This document shows, piece by piece, positions 1 through 8,601 of a stretch of 19,777 nucleotides of DNA (position 1 is the first letter of the stretch; each line of letters starts with the position of its first letter). A model generated the notes under the pieces. It worked only from the letters and a program-made list of their open reading frames with translations, was not told the origin of the DNA and ran no database searches. Both the position numbers and the translations under genes were made by a program. Source of the DNA: an uncultured Prevotella sp. (lineage in GTDB: Bacteria; Bacteroidota; Bacteroidia; Bacteroidales; Bacteroidaceae); assembly GCA_900550635.1 (NCBI GenBank), contig URSZ01000034.1, positions 1 through 19,777 on the forward strand, in the 5' to 3' direction.

Positions 1-722
1 TGTTTATCTCATTGCTTTTGGGAATCTGCTCTTCTATTTTTATAACAGCGTCCTGCAAACTTGTGTCGCTGCTGAATATCAGTCTGTAGGCGTTTGCGAT
101 ATGTCGCATTATACGGTCGCCAACATGCTTGCGCTCAAGAATAACAGCGTTCACACCGTGGTATGTAACAGGATTACCGCTGGTAATTATGTAAGGCGGA
201 ACATCCTTTTGTACGCGGCAACCGCTTTGTATTAAAGCAAGCGTACCTATTCTGTTGTTTTGGTGTAAAACAACAGAATTCGACATGATTACTTCGTCTT
301 CAATGAAGCAGTTTCCTGCAATGATAGTTCCGATACCAATAACGCAACGGTTGTTGATAACTACGTCGTGGCAAATGTGTACTTTTTCCATTATGAAATT
401 TCCGTCGCCAATCCTCGTAGCTCCGTCTGTGTAAGTGCCACGTGCAATAACTACGTTTTCACGTATCTTGTTGTCATCGCCGATGATAACCTTACTGTCG
501 TCTCCTTTATAATGGAAGTCCTGCGGCTCAACTCCAATCATGGCGTTGCAATATATCGTGTTTCTTTTGCCTATGATTGTTCCGTTGAACAAACCGGCAT
601 ACGGCATTATAACGGAGTCGTCGCCGATTTCAACGTTTTTGTCAACGAAGGCAAAAGGCATAATCGTTACGTTGTTCCCGATTTTTGCGCTTGGGTCAAC
701 ATGTGCTAAGTTGCTAATCATG
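1..722 (-). CDS. lpxA: LpxA-type acyl-ACP--UDP-N-acetylglucosamine O-acyltransferase (3' end outside window)
   Basis: LpxA is the cytoplasmic enzyme that transfers a hydroxyacyl chain from ACP to the 3-OH of UDP-GlcNAc, the first step of lipid A synthesis. The ATG is at 722 and 240 codons are open to the left edge, so roughly the last 15-20 residues of a typical 255-260 residue LpxA are missing. Seen: hexapeptide (left-handed beta-helix) repeats over residues 1-185, with IGNN, IGDD, IGKR and IGDG turns; the catalytic-histidine context KVHICHDV (His118, equivalent to E. coli His125); a second histidine in VVLHQN (His153); the family block KDVPPYIITSGNP (about 172-184) followed by YHGVNAV; then the start of the helical C-terminal domain (HIANAYRLIF). 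The gene starts 35 bases after the outer-membrane factor gene with no promoter seen between, so co-transcription with the efflux genes is likely (inference). Family assignment is secure. Whether this is the only lpxA or a paralogue, and which acyl chain it prefers, cannot be read here. Confidence 0.9.
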
Positions 723-757
723 ATGTTTTCGTTTTGATATTAGTAAATTATTAGGGT

Positions 758-2176
758 TTAGTTACGCCCTCCGCCGAGTGCTGCATATAGATCTACAACA
801 GCCTGCAGTTTGGAGTATTCGTCGTTTACGAGAGTGAGTTGGGCATTGAGCAGCGACATTTCGGCCGTAAGTTTTTCAAGATACGTTGTCGAGGCATCAT
901 ATTTGAAAAGCTCATTTGTCCTGTCGCGGGTAATAGTAAGCGATTCAACCTGCTTTTTGTCGAGGTTTGCCTTTTCCATTGAGGATTTGTACGAGTACAG
1001 CGCATTGCTTACTTCTTGTCCTGCATTTAACAGTGCCTGCTCAAAGTTTAGTTGGGCTACGCGTTCTTGCGATTTGGCTACTTTTAGGTTTGCCGTTAAA
1101 CGTCCTTGTGCAAACAACGGTTGTGTTAATTGTCCGATAAGCGTTGTTAATACTTTCCCGGGGTTAACAATCATACCATTGCTGTTAGTCCAACCGGCTG
1201 ACCCGGTTATTGTGAGTTGCGGATAGAATGCGGAATATGCAGCGTTTGTTACGTAGAATGCTTCGCGCAGGCTATATTCTGCAGCGCGCACGTCGGGACG
1301 GTTAGCCAGCAGTTGCAGTGGCACTCCGGCCGAGAGGTTCTCAGGCATGTGCTGCTCTGCAAGAGTTGAACGCGTGATAGTATGGGGTGGTTCACGAAGT
1401 ATTACCGACAAGGCGTTTTCGCTTTCCCTTATACTTTGTTCAAGTGTAGGTATGGTGGCCAGTACTTGCAGATAATTTGCACGGCTTTGTTCTACAGCCG
1501 CAGCATCCGTCATGGCAGCCTTTTGCATGGCTTCCATGGCGTCTACATTCTTTTTCCATATCTCAGAGGTTTCACGTGTAATGCGGAGTTGTTCATCCAA
1601 CATCAGCATTGTATAATATAAACTTGCAATGTTGGCAATAAGCTGTGTCTGTACACTTTGTTTGTATGCACTGCTTTGCAACAGCACGGATTTTGACTGC
1701 TCTTTTGCATTGCGTATGCTTCCGAAAATATCGAGCTGCCATGACTCTGTTACAGGTACACTGTATGTTTTTGTGGCTTTCGCGCCGTCAAAACTACTTA
1801 TTGTACCTTGCGGTGAGAGACTCAATGACGGAAGGTAGGCAAGTTTGGACGCAGTCAGCATAGCTTGCGCTTGCTTAACCGTTTCTTCTGCCGACAAAAG
1901 GTCGGTGTTGCGTTCCAATGCACGTTCTATCAGACTTTGCAATGCCGGATCGGTGAAAACTTGCCTCCACGGTGTGTTGCCGAAGTTGATAGTATCGGAT
2001 GTCAGCACGCCGGTCGTGGTTAGCGTGTCGCGGAACAGGCCTGAAGTAGGCATGTTTTCAGGACGCTCGTAACTTTTGTATATGCGGCAACTGTTGAACG
2101 CCAATAGTGCTATTGAAAATAGCGCCAAGCGTGTAAGTAACGTGCCGGACAAGTTTATTTTATTTTTCATATTCAT
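758..2176 (-). CDS. RND efflux outer-membrane factor lipoprotein (NodT/OprM family)
   Basis: TolC-like outer-membrane channel of a tripartite efflux pump. The protein is about 472 residues, normal for the family. A lipoprotein signal is visible: a basic N-terminus, a hydrophobic stretch and the lipobox AFNSC with Cys30, so the mature protein is probably lipid-anchored. Two OEP repeats follow. The second carries the family marker NRPDVRAAE, followed by AFYPQLTITGSAGW. The C-terminus ends YAALGGGRN, close to the usual ALGGGW ending of NodT-type factors. I chose the ATG at 2176. An in-frame TTG at 2185 would add three residues, but it lies only a few bases from the upstream pump stop codon, and ATG at 2176 (or 2170) leads straight into the signal peptide. 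The gap to the pump gene is 12 bases, so the two are co-transcribed. Substrates cannot be deduced from sequence. Confidence 0.93.
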   Translation of the reverse strand: MNMKNKINLSGTLLTRLALFSIALLAFNSCRIYKSYERPENMPTSGLFRDTLTTTGVLTSDTINFGNTPWRQVFTDPALQSLIERALERNTDLLSAEETVKQAQAMLTASKLAYLPSLSLSPQGTISSFDGAKATKTYSVPVTESWQLDIFGSIRNAKEQSKSVLLQSSAYKQSVQTQLIANIASLYYTMLMLDEQLRITRETSEIWKKNVDAMEAMQKAAMTDAAAVEQSRANYLQVLATIPTLEQSIRESENALSVILREPPHTITRSTLAEQHMPENLSAGVPLQLLANRPDVRAAEYSLREAFYVTNAAYSAFYPQLTITGSAGWTNSNGMIVNPGKVLTTLIGQLTQPLFAQGRLTANLKVAKSQERVAQLNFEQALLNAGQEVSNALYSYKSSMEKANLDKKQVESLTITRDRTNELFKYDASTTYLEKLTAEMSLLNAQLTLVNDEYSKLQAVVDLYAALGGGRN

Positions 2177-2188
2177 TGTTCTCAACTT

Positions 2189-5100
2189 TTATTTTGAATA
2201 TTGTTCGATGTCTTCCTTAGCGTCCGTATTGTCAATGTCTTCCCATACCATTGGTCTGATCTTTTCTTGGAGATATTGGAATATTACGAACAAGGACGGT
2301 ACAACAAATATTTGGCAAATTACACCTATGAGCATACCGCCGACAGCAGTAGCACCTAGTGAACGGTTGCCGTTAGCACCGGCACCCATGGCGAATAATA
2401 GAGGCAGCAAGCCCACAATCATAGCCAGAGATGTCATCATAATCGGTCGCAGACGGGCGCCGGCACCAAGTACTGCCGCCCATGTAATGCTCATACCCAT
2501 CTTTCGCCTGTCTAAGGCAAATTCTGTTATAAGGATTGCATTCTTGGCAAGCAGACCGATAAGCATAATCAATGCAATCTGCATGTAAATGTCGTTTGAC
2601 GCGGCACCAAGGAATGGCAATATATTACTTGCAGCTCCCAATAATTGAATGAAAATGAAACTTCCTGCCAAACCGAAAGGAATGGAAAGTATTACAGCCA
2701 AAGGCAAGAGGTAACTTTCGTATTGTGCGCTAAGCAACAAGTAAATAAATACGAAGCAAAGCACGAATATGATAGCCGTTGCACTTCCACTCGTTGACTG
2801 CTCTTCGCGTGTCATACCTGAGTATTCATAGCCGTAGCCTGTGGGAAGATATTTTGCCGCGACTTCTTCTACGGCTTGAATTGCCTGGCCGCTGGAGTAT
2901 CCGTCAGCCGGGTTACCAGTAATAGCCATAGACGTGTACATGTTGAAACGTTCTATAGTATTAGGGCCGTAAACTTTGGATATTTTTATGAATTGGGTAA
3001 TCGGTGCCATTTCTTCACCGTTGCGTACCTTAATCTTATTCAACGATTCGAGGTTGATTCGTTCGCTACGTTCCGACTGAATCATCACGCGGTAAAGCTT
3101 ACCGAAACTGTTGAAGTTGGATGAATAAAGGCCACCGATGTATCCTTGAAGCGTTGTTAAAATGTCATTAGGTGTCAAGCCGGCTTTCATGCATTCGGCT
3201 GCGTCGATGTCAATCATATACTGCGGGAAAGCAGGGTTGAAAGACGTTTGAGCCGATGAGATTTCCGGACGTGCTTGAAGTTGTTTAATGAATTCTTGTG
3301 CTACTTCGTAGAATCTGTCGAGCGAGCCACCGGTCTTGTCCTGCAGGTTGAGCGAGAAACCGTTGGTAACACTGTAACCGGGAATCATAGGAGGTCCGAA
3401 GAACAGTACTTTTGCGTCTTTGAACAGTTCACGTGATTTTAAGTACAGCATACCGGATACAAAATTGGAGGCTTGTGCTATAGTGCGCTCATCCCAGTGT
3501 TTCAGTTTGCAGATGAACGAACCGTAGTTCGACCCCTGACCGCTTATGAAGTTGTAGCCTGAAATCTGCGTGTGGCTTTCTATTGCGTCGTTCGAGCCTA
3601 TAAGGCTGTCGACCTGTGCCAATATGACTTCTGTGCGGTCTTGTGAGGTACCGGGAGCCAAATCGACTGTACCCATAATTGTTCCTGTGTCTTCATTGGG
3701 AACAAAACCGGTAGGTGTTACCTTCATAAGGAACACAAGTAATGCAATGCCTATTACAACGCTTCCTATGGTTATATATGGGTGTTGTATTATGCCCAAA
3801 ACACGTTTTTTGTATTTGCCCAACAGTGTGTTGTAGGTAGAGTTGAAAGCAGTGTGGAAACGTTTTATAAATGTGTTGTTCTTCTCGTTCTTGTGGTTTT
3901 CGTCGTGCGGCTTAAGGAATATTGCGCACAATGCAGGACTCAATGTCAACGCGTTTACAGCTGATATACCGATTGCTATAGCCATTGTTATACCGAACTG
4001 TCTGTAGAATATACCTGACGTACCGGGAAGGAAACTAACAGGGATAAACACAGCCATCATGACAAGCGTAATCGACACGATAGCACTGCCTAATTCGCTC
4101 ATGGCGTCGATGGAGGCTTTGCGGGTTGACGTATAACCTTGGTCCAGCTTTGCATGGACCCCTTCGACCACCACTATCGCGTCGTCGACGACTATGGCTA
4201 TGGCTAAGACTAACGCACTAAGAGTAAGAAGGTTCAAACTGAATCCTATTACATAGATGAAGAAGAACGTTCCTATAAGTGCAACCGGTATGGCTATGGC
4301 AGGAATGAGTGTTGAACGCAGGTCTTGCAGGAAGATGTACACTACGATAAATACGAGTATGAACGCTTCTATAAGGGTCTTTATTACTTCATCGATAGAA
4401 GCATACAAGAAGTCGTTGGCGTTCTGTGCAATATTTATATGCATGCCTTCGGGCAGGCCTTTTTCTGCTTCGGCAAGCACATTGCTTATATCCTCGATAA
4501 TTTCGGTAGCGTTTGTACCGGCTATCTGGAATGCTATACAGGATACACCCGTCTTTCCATTGACTTTGTTGGTAAAGTCATAAGTTAGTCGGCCTAATTC
4601 AACACGTGCAATATCCTTGAGTCTTAGAACCTGTCCGTCTTGTGTAGCACGTATTACTATGTTTTCGAACTCTGTTTCAGTTTGCAGACGTCCGCGATAA
4701 CGCAGTGTGTATTGGAATGTCTGGTTCTCGCGTTCACCTATTGTACCGGGAGCAGCTTCGATGTTTTGTTGTGCGAGAGCTGTTGAAACGTCAGAGGGCA
4801 TTAGATGATACTGTGCCATGCGTTCGGGGTCGAGCCATATACGCATTGAATAGTCAGCACCCATAACGAATGCTTCACCTACACCTTGTACACGCTGTAC
4901 TTCCGGGATTATGTTGATTTTTGCATAGTTCTCAATGAACGACATGTCGTATTTGCCGCTTTCGTCGTAAACGGAGAACACCATAAGCATACTGTTCTGG
5001 CGCTTGCGGGTTGTGACACCGATTTTCGTTACTTCGGCAGGCAGCAAGCCTTGTGCCGTTGAAACGGCGTTCTGTACGTTAACGGCAGCCATGTCAGGGT

Positions 5101-5398
5101 CTACACCTTGCTTAAAGGTAATAGAAACACGTGCACCGCCGGTATTGTCGGCAGAAGATGTCATATAGTCCATGCCTTCAACACCGTTGATTGCTTCTTC
5201 AAGCGGGATAACGACACTGTTAAGCACGGTTTGGGCATTAGCACCGGTGTATGTTGCCGAAACGGAAACCGTAGGAGGTGCTATGTCCGGGTATTGTGTG
5301 ATAGGTAGTGAAACCAGGCCTATAACACCCAATATTACGATGATTATAGAAATCACCGTAGATAACACGGGACGATTAATAAATCTATCTAATTTCAT
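2189..5398 (-). CDS. RND multidrug efflux pump, HAE1 family (AcrB-like permease)
   Basis: Inner-membrane proton/drug antiporter of the tripartite pump. Its 1069 residues are a normal HAE1 length. It opens MKLDRFINRP, a typical HAE1 start that leads into TM1, followed by the QYPDIAPP segment. The first large periplasmic loop (about 35-335) and a second (about 560-870) each precede a block of membrane helices, giving the usual 12-helix duplicated layout. The proton-relay residues are intact: the aspartate pair D405-D406 in IVVDDAIVVVE and K952 in LLAKNAILITEFA, matching AcrB D407/D408/K940. The GxxxxxRLRPIMMT block follows TM10. The pattern indicates a proton-coupled hydrophobe/amphiphile exporter rather than a heavy-metal (HME) pump. 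It lies between its adaptor and its outer-membrane factor, the standard order. The specific substrate is unknown. Confidence 0.96.
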   Translation of the reverse strand: MKLDRFINRPVLSTVISIIIVILGVIGLVSLPITQYPDIAPPTVSVSATYTGANAQTVLNSVVIPLEEAINGVEGMDYMTSSADNTGGARVSITFKQGVDPDMAAVNVQNAVSTAQGLLPAEVTKIGVTTRKRQNSMLMVFSVYDESGKYDMSFIENYAKINIIPEVQRVQGVGEAFVMGADYSMRIWLDPERMAQYHLMPSDVSTALAQQNIEAAPGTIGERENQTFQYTLRYRGRLQTETEFENIVIRATQDGQVLRLKDIARVELGRLTYDFTNKVNGKTGVSCIAFQIAGTNATEIIEDISNVLAEAEKGLPEGMHINIAQNANDFLYASIDEVIKTLIEAFILVFIVVYIFLQDLRSTLIPAIAIPVALIGTFFFIYVIGFSLNLLTLSALVLAIAIVVDDAIVVVEGVHAKLDQGYTSTRKASIDAMSELGSAIVSITLVMMAVFIPVSFLPGTSGIFYRQFGITMAIAIGISAVNALTLSPALCAIFLKPHDENHKNEKNNTFIKRFHTAFNSTYNTLLGKYKKRVLGIIQHPYITIGSVVIGIALLVFLMKVTPTGFVPNEDTGTIMGTVDLAPGTSQDRTEVILAQVDSLIGSNDAIESHTQISGYNFISGQGSNYGSFICKLKHWDERTIAQASNFVSGMLYLKSRELFKDAKVLFFGPPMIPGYSVTNGFSLNLQDKTGGSLDRFYEVAQEFIKQLQARPEISSAQTSFNPAFPQYMIDIDAAECMKAGLTPNDILTTLQGYIGGLYSSNFNSFGKLYRVMIQSERSERINLESLNKIKVRNGEEMAPITQFIKISKVYGPNTIERFNMYTSMAITGNPADGYSSGQAIQAVEEVAAKYLPTGYGYEYSGMTREEQSTSGSATAIIFVLCFVFIYLLLSAQYESYLLPLAVILSIPFGLAGSFIFIQLLGAASNILPFLGAASNDIYMQIALIMLIGLLAKNAILITEFALDRRKMGMSITWAAVLGAGARLRPIMMTSLAMIVGLLPLLFAMGAGANGNRSLGATAVGGMLIGVICQIFVVPSLFVIFQYLQEKIRPMVWEDIDNTDAKEDIEQYSK

Positions 5399-5442
5399 CG
5401 AGTTTTCGATTTGTTGGTTTGTTGTTGTGCTTTAAATTTTAA

Positions 5443-5503
5443 CTGAAAGCATAGCGCAAAGATTTTATTACGCTTATAGGTTTGCTTTTTCAATTGCTTT
5501 CAG
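5443..5503 (-). promoter_or_regulatory. Nested inverted repeat in the adaptor-pump intercistronic gap
   Basis: CTGAAAGCA (5443-5451) pairs perfectly with TGCTTTCAG (5495-5503). Inside it, GCAAA (5456-5460) pairs with TTTGC (5481-5485) around a 20-base loop. In the transcript this gives a two-step stem between the adaptor stop and the pump start. Such a structure could protect or attenuate the message and set adaptor:pump ratios (inference). There is no T-run after it, so a plain terminator is unlikely. Confidence 0.35.
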
Positions 5504-5515
5504 CGGTAAATAGCT

Positions 5516-6676
5516 TTATTTCTTTTCGGTCTCAGCCTTTTTGGTAGTGGCTTCAGCCCTTTTCTTTGCTTCTTCGGCTTTTGTTATCGGCTTTATCTGC
5601 ATGCCTTCTTCCAATGTTGTTACACCTTCCGTAACGATACGTTCTCCTTTGGTCAGGCCCGAGGTTACGATATAGTTGGTGCCGTCGTCCTGGGGGGCTA
5701 CTTTCACTTCGCGCGAAGCTACCTTGGAGTTCTTGTCTACAACGTATACGAATTTTTTATCCTGTATTTCGTATGTAGCCTTTTGCGGAATCATGATTAT
5801 ATCATTATATACGGTTGGTACAAGAATGGAGCCGGTTCCACCGCTGCGTAGCATTTTTTGCGGGTTGGGGAAGGTTGCGCGCATTTGTGCCGAACCTGTT
5901 GTCTGGTCGATAACACCGCTTACGGTTTCGATTTTTCCGGATTCGTTGTACATCGTTCCGTCGGAAAGTTGCAATTGTACGCTCGGGAAGCTGTCGAGCA
6001 CGGCTTGCACGTTGTTGCTCTTACGTGTGTACGTCAGCAACTGCTTCTCGGTCATAGAGAAATACACGTACATTTCTGATATGTTTGAAACTGTTGTCAA
6101 GGGAGTTGCCGTTGATGAACTTACCAAGCTACCTACACGGTAGGGTATTTCACCGACAACACCGTCCGAGGGACTTACTACTGTGCAGTAGCTCAGCTGT
6201 TCTTGCGCGTTTAGAAGCGTTGCCTTAGCCTGGGCAAGCTGTGCTTCGCAAGACGCTAATGTATTGCGCGCCATTTGCAAGTCGTAATCGCTGATTATTT
6301 GTTTCTTATTAAGTTCTGTTTTATTTTCTACTGTCAGCTTTTGTGTGTTTAAGGCTGCTTTTGCCACATTAACTGCAGCGCGTGCGCTTTTAACCTGGGC
6401 TTCATATTGAACACGGTCGATAAGGAACAATGTTTGTCCTTTGCGTACCATACTACCTTCGTCAACGCATAATTTTGTTATGAATCCGGAAACTTTTGGA
6501 CGGATTTCGATGTCCTGCTTACCTTTGATTGTTGCGGGGTAGGATGTCGATTGCTCAGTGCTTGTCGTCGTAACCGTCTCTACTACGTACTCTGGTGCAC
6601 CTGTGTTGCCGCCAGTTTTCTTGCCGCAGCTTACAAATGCAAAAATAGTCAGTGCTATGACAATTTTACTTTTCAT
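5516..6676 (-). CDS. RND efflux periplasmic adaptor lipoprotein (membrane fusion protein)
   Basis: Adaptor (HlyD/AcrA type) joining the inner-membrane pump to the outer-membrane factor. It has 386 residues. Its lipoprotein signal ends in the lipobox FVSC with Cys17, so the protein is probably lipid-anchored in the periplasm. Seen in order: a beta-barrel/lipoyl half with IEIRPKVSGFITKLCVDEG (about 60-78); an alpha-hairpin of heptad-like Ala/Gln/Leu segments (about 95-165); the returning lipoyl half GVVGEIPYRVGSLV; beta-barrel and membrane-proximal domains to about 360; and a highly charged Ala/Lys/Glu-rich tail. It is first in the operon and has a promoter candidate about 70 bases upstream. 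A gap of 117 bases separates it from the pump gene, much longer than the other junctions of this operon, and it contains a nested inverted repeat. Confidence 0.95.
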   Translation of the reverse strand: MKSKIVIALTIFAFVSCGKKTGGNTGAPEYVVETVTTTSTEQSTSYPATIKGKQDIEIRPKVSGFITKLCVDEGSMVRKGQTLFLIDRVQYEAQVKSARAAVNVAKAALNTQKLTVENKTELNKKQIISDYDLQMARNTLASCEAQLAQAKATLLNAQEQLSYCTVVSPSDGVVGEIPYRVGSLVSSSTATPLTTVSNISEMYVYFSMTEKQLLTYTRKSNNVQAVLDSFPSVQLQLSDGTMYNESGKIETVSGVIDQTTGSAQMRATFPNPQKMLRSGGTGSILVPTVYNDIIMIPQKATYEIQDKKFVYVVDKNSKVASREVKVAPQDDGTNYIVTSGLTKGERIVTEGVTTLEEGMQIKPITKAEEAKKRAEATTKKAETEKK

Positions 6677-6746
6677 GTTTTATTAATGTTGTTTGGTTGA
6701 TATATTCAGTTTTGTTTATTATAGCCCGATTATAAATACACGGGTG

Positions 6747-6777
6747 CAAAGTTACGAAAAACTCAAACTCGTAAAAA
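6747..6777 (-). promoter_or_regulatory. Promoter of the efflux operon (Bacteroidetes type)
   Basis: On the minus strand TAACTTTG (6754-6747) matches the TAnnTTTG -7 consensus exactly. TTTT (6777-6774), 19 bases upstream, is one base from the TTTG -33 box. Transcription should start near 6743, giving a leader of about 65 bases before the adaptor ATG at 6676. No clear operator palindrome overlaps it. Confidence 0.7.
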
Positions 6778-6953
6778 GTTTTTGTCTTGATTTGTTGGTT
6801 AATTAATGCTATTGTATATAGCCTATTTGCAATGCTTTTGTTAATGTGTCTTTCTTTATTTAGAAAAAGGTAAAACGTCGGAAAATCATGCAAAATCTTG
6901 TGCTTTCACGTGAGTAAAAATCAATGTAAAAAGGGGCTTATTTTGTACCAAAC

Positions 6954-7111
6954 AGTGAAAACTGGAAAACAGTTCTTTATACATCAGTTGGAGCAAAGAA
7001 AAAATATCTCTGAGATATTTTAAAATATGTCCGACCTATTTCAAAATATGTCAGACATATTTTCGGCATCTTAAAACATCGACGAAAACTAATGCTGAAA
7101 AAGCGGACAAA
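6954..7111 (-). repeat. Intergenic palindromic element, copy 1 (inverted orientation)
   Basis: One of three related copies in this window. Read on the minus strand it starts with TTTGTCCGC (7111-7103). After 48 bases in all it reaches three directly abutting 21-bp modules: 7063-7043, 7042-7022 and 7021-7001. The outer two are perfect palindromes (half-sites AAAATATGTC and AAAATATCTC, one central base each). The middle module has two arm mismatches. Then come TTCTTTGCTCC (7000-6990) and a segment ending AGTTTTCACT (6963-6954) that aligns without gaps to copy 3. The stretch lies between the nqrF terminator and the efflux promoter, and no gene is visible in it. Confidence 0.75.
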
Positions 7112-7181
7112 TTCGGATTGTGTGGTTTACTAAGGTGTATTGGGGGGGCTTGATTTTTGTCGCAGGTTTAATTAACATAAA

Positions 7182-7210
7182 CGGCTGCTCGGTAAAATGC
7201 CGAGCAGCCG
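7182..7210 (-). terminator. Terminator hairpin after nqrF
   Basis: CGGCTGCTCGG (7182-7192) and CCGAGCAGCCG (7200-7210) form a perfect 11-bp GC-rich stem with a 7-base loop, 25 bases beyond the nqrF stop. On the minus strand it is preceded by AAAAAA and followed by TTTATGTTAATT. The T-run is cleaner in the plus direction (CTTTTTTG), so it may act both ways. It ends the nqr transcript. Confidence 0.85.
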
Positions 7211-7235
7211 CTTTTTTGCTTATGATGTTTTTTAC

Positions 7236-8522
7236 TTATTTCTTAGTCGGTTCACTTCCGCCGAAGTCGTCGAACATTATGTCGTTTGGCGATACTCCCA
7301 AAGAATCTAATAGTCCTACAACAGCTTTGCTCATTGGGCCGGGTCCGCACATATAGTATTCTATATCCTCTGGTTCGGGATGATTCTTCAAGTACTTTTC
7401 GTACATTACCTGATGTACGAATCCAGGTGTGTATTCAACGTTAGCTGCGTCGGCTTCGGGGTCTGGACGGTCGAGAGCCAAGTAGAATTTGAAGTTGGGG
7501 AAGTCCTTTTCAAGTTGAAGGAAGTCGTTCAGATAGAATACTTCGGAAAGCGAACGTGCTCCGTAGAAATATGACATTTTACGGTCTGTAGTATTGAGCG
7601 TGCCTGTCATGTCCATTATCTGTGCGCGCAATGGTGCCATTCCGGCTCCTCCGCCAACCCAAATCATTTCACGCTTTGAATTGAAACGAGGATGGAAGTC
7701 GCCGTAAGGACCTGACATGATAACTTTGTCCCCAGGTTTTAAGCTGAATATGTATGAAGAGGCGATACCGGGCATTACATCCATGAACCCTTTCTGCGGT
7801 TTTGGCAGGAACGGAGGAGTGGCGATTCTTACTGTAAGCATGAAGCGGTCGCCCTCGGCCGGATAGTTTGCCATGGAGTATGCTCTTGTTGTGGGAACGG
7901 TGTTTGAACATTTAAGTGAGAACAGTCCGAATTTTTCCCAAGACGGCAAATATCTTCCCAAAGATTCCTTGTCAATATCTTTGTCATAGTCAATGCTGTA
8001 CTCCGGTATTTCGATTTGTGCATACGAGCCGGGTATGAAGTCCATATGTTCTCCTTTTGGCAAGGCTACTATGAACTCCTTGATAAAAGAGGCTACGGCT
8101 TTGTTGGATACAACGGTGCACTCGTATTTCTTAACGCCTAATACTGATTGAGGTACAATTATGTCCAAATCTCCTTTTACTTTAACTTGACATCCCAGAC
8201 GGTAATGGTCGAGCAGCTCGCGGCGAGAAAAGTGCGCACGCTCCACGTCGATAGGTTCGCCGCCGCCTTTTGTTACCTGACATTTGCATTGGCCGCATGA
8301 TCCTTTACCGCCGCATGCCGACGACAGGTAAATACCTTCTTCGGAAAGTGTAGATAAGAGTGAGGCTCCCTGTGGAACGGACAGCTTTTTTTCGTCGTTT
8401 ATTGTAATAGTTACGTTTCCGCTTGGAGTTAGATACTTCTTAGCAATGAGAAGAAGTATAACCATTAATATGATAATACACCAGAATACTTCAATGCTGG
8501 ATATTATGAATGATATGTCCAT
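7236..8522 (-). CDS. nqrF: Na+-translocating NADH:quinone oxidoreductase subunit F (NADH-oxidising flavoprotein)
   Basis: Electron-entry subunit of Na+-NQR: it takes hydride from NADH onto FAD and passes electrons to its [2Fe-2S] cluster. It has 428 residues. Seen: one N-terminal membrane anchor (about 5-28); a plant-type ferredoxin domain with cluster ligands Cys70, Cys76, Cys79 and Cys111, the same numbering as the Vibrio protein; a ferredoxin-reductase FAD domain with RAYSMANY (213-220); an NAD-binding domain with WVGGGAGMAPLRAQI and YYMCGPGPMSKAV; and a C-terminal FDDFGG. The FAD/NAD domain and subunit content distinguish this complex from Rnf. It is last in the nqr operon, 79 bases after nqrE, and followed by a strong terminator hairpin. 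Confidence 0.98.
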   Translation of the reverse strand: MDISFIISSIEVFWCIIILMVILLLIAKKYLTPSGNVTITINDEKKLSVPQGASLLSTLSEEGIYLSSACGGKGSCGQCKCQVTKGGGEPIDVERAHFSRRELLDHYRLGCQVKVKGDLDIIVPQSVLGVKKYECTVVSNKAVASFIKEFIVALPKGEHMDFIPGSYAQIEIPEYSIDYDKDIDKESLGRYLPSWEKFGLFSLKCSNTVPTTRAYSMANYPAEGDRFMLTVRIATPPFLPKPQKGFMDVMPGIASSYIFSLKPGDKVIMSGPYGDFHPRFNSKREMIWVGGGAGMAPLRAQIMDMTGTLNTTDRKMSYFYGARSLSEVFYLNDFLQLEKDFPNFKFYLALDRPDPEADAANVEYTPGFVHQVMYEKYLKNHPEPEDIEYYMCGPGPMSKAVVGLLDSLGVSPNDIMFDDFGGSEPTKK

Positions 8523-8601
8523 GTTTAAAAGTTTTTACTTAACCTACGGTATTTTGTTTTGGAGAAGTCGGGTAGGAAATTATTTTGACTATTTTCTACC
8601 G

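Noticed and set aside
2177..2185. TTG start at 2185 for the outer-membrane factor
   Set aside because: ATG at 2176 is three codons downstream, better spaced from the pump stop codon and directly before the signal peptide.
6666..6893. 75-residue minus-strand open frame upstream of the adaptor gene
   Set aside because: It spans the efflux promoter and overlaps the true adaptor start, and the translation has no recognisable features; AT-rich spurious frame.
7001..7063. CRISPR-like array
   Set aside because: The 21-bp units abut with no spacers, are themselves palindromic and there are no cas genes; not a CRISPR.
7142..7148. Seven-G homopolymer as a phase-variation tract
   Set aside because: It is outside any credible gene and does not sit in a promoter spacer; no evidence that slippage would have an effect.
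7120..7356. 78-residue plus-strand open frame across the nqrF terminator
   Set aside because: It covers the terminator hairpin and the antisense 3' end of nqrF; no protein features.
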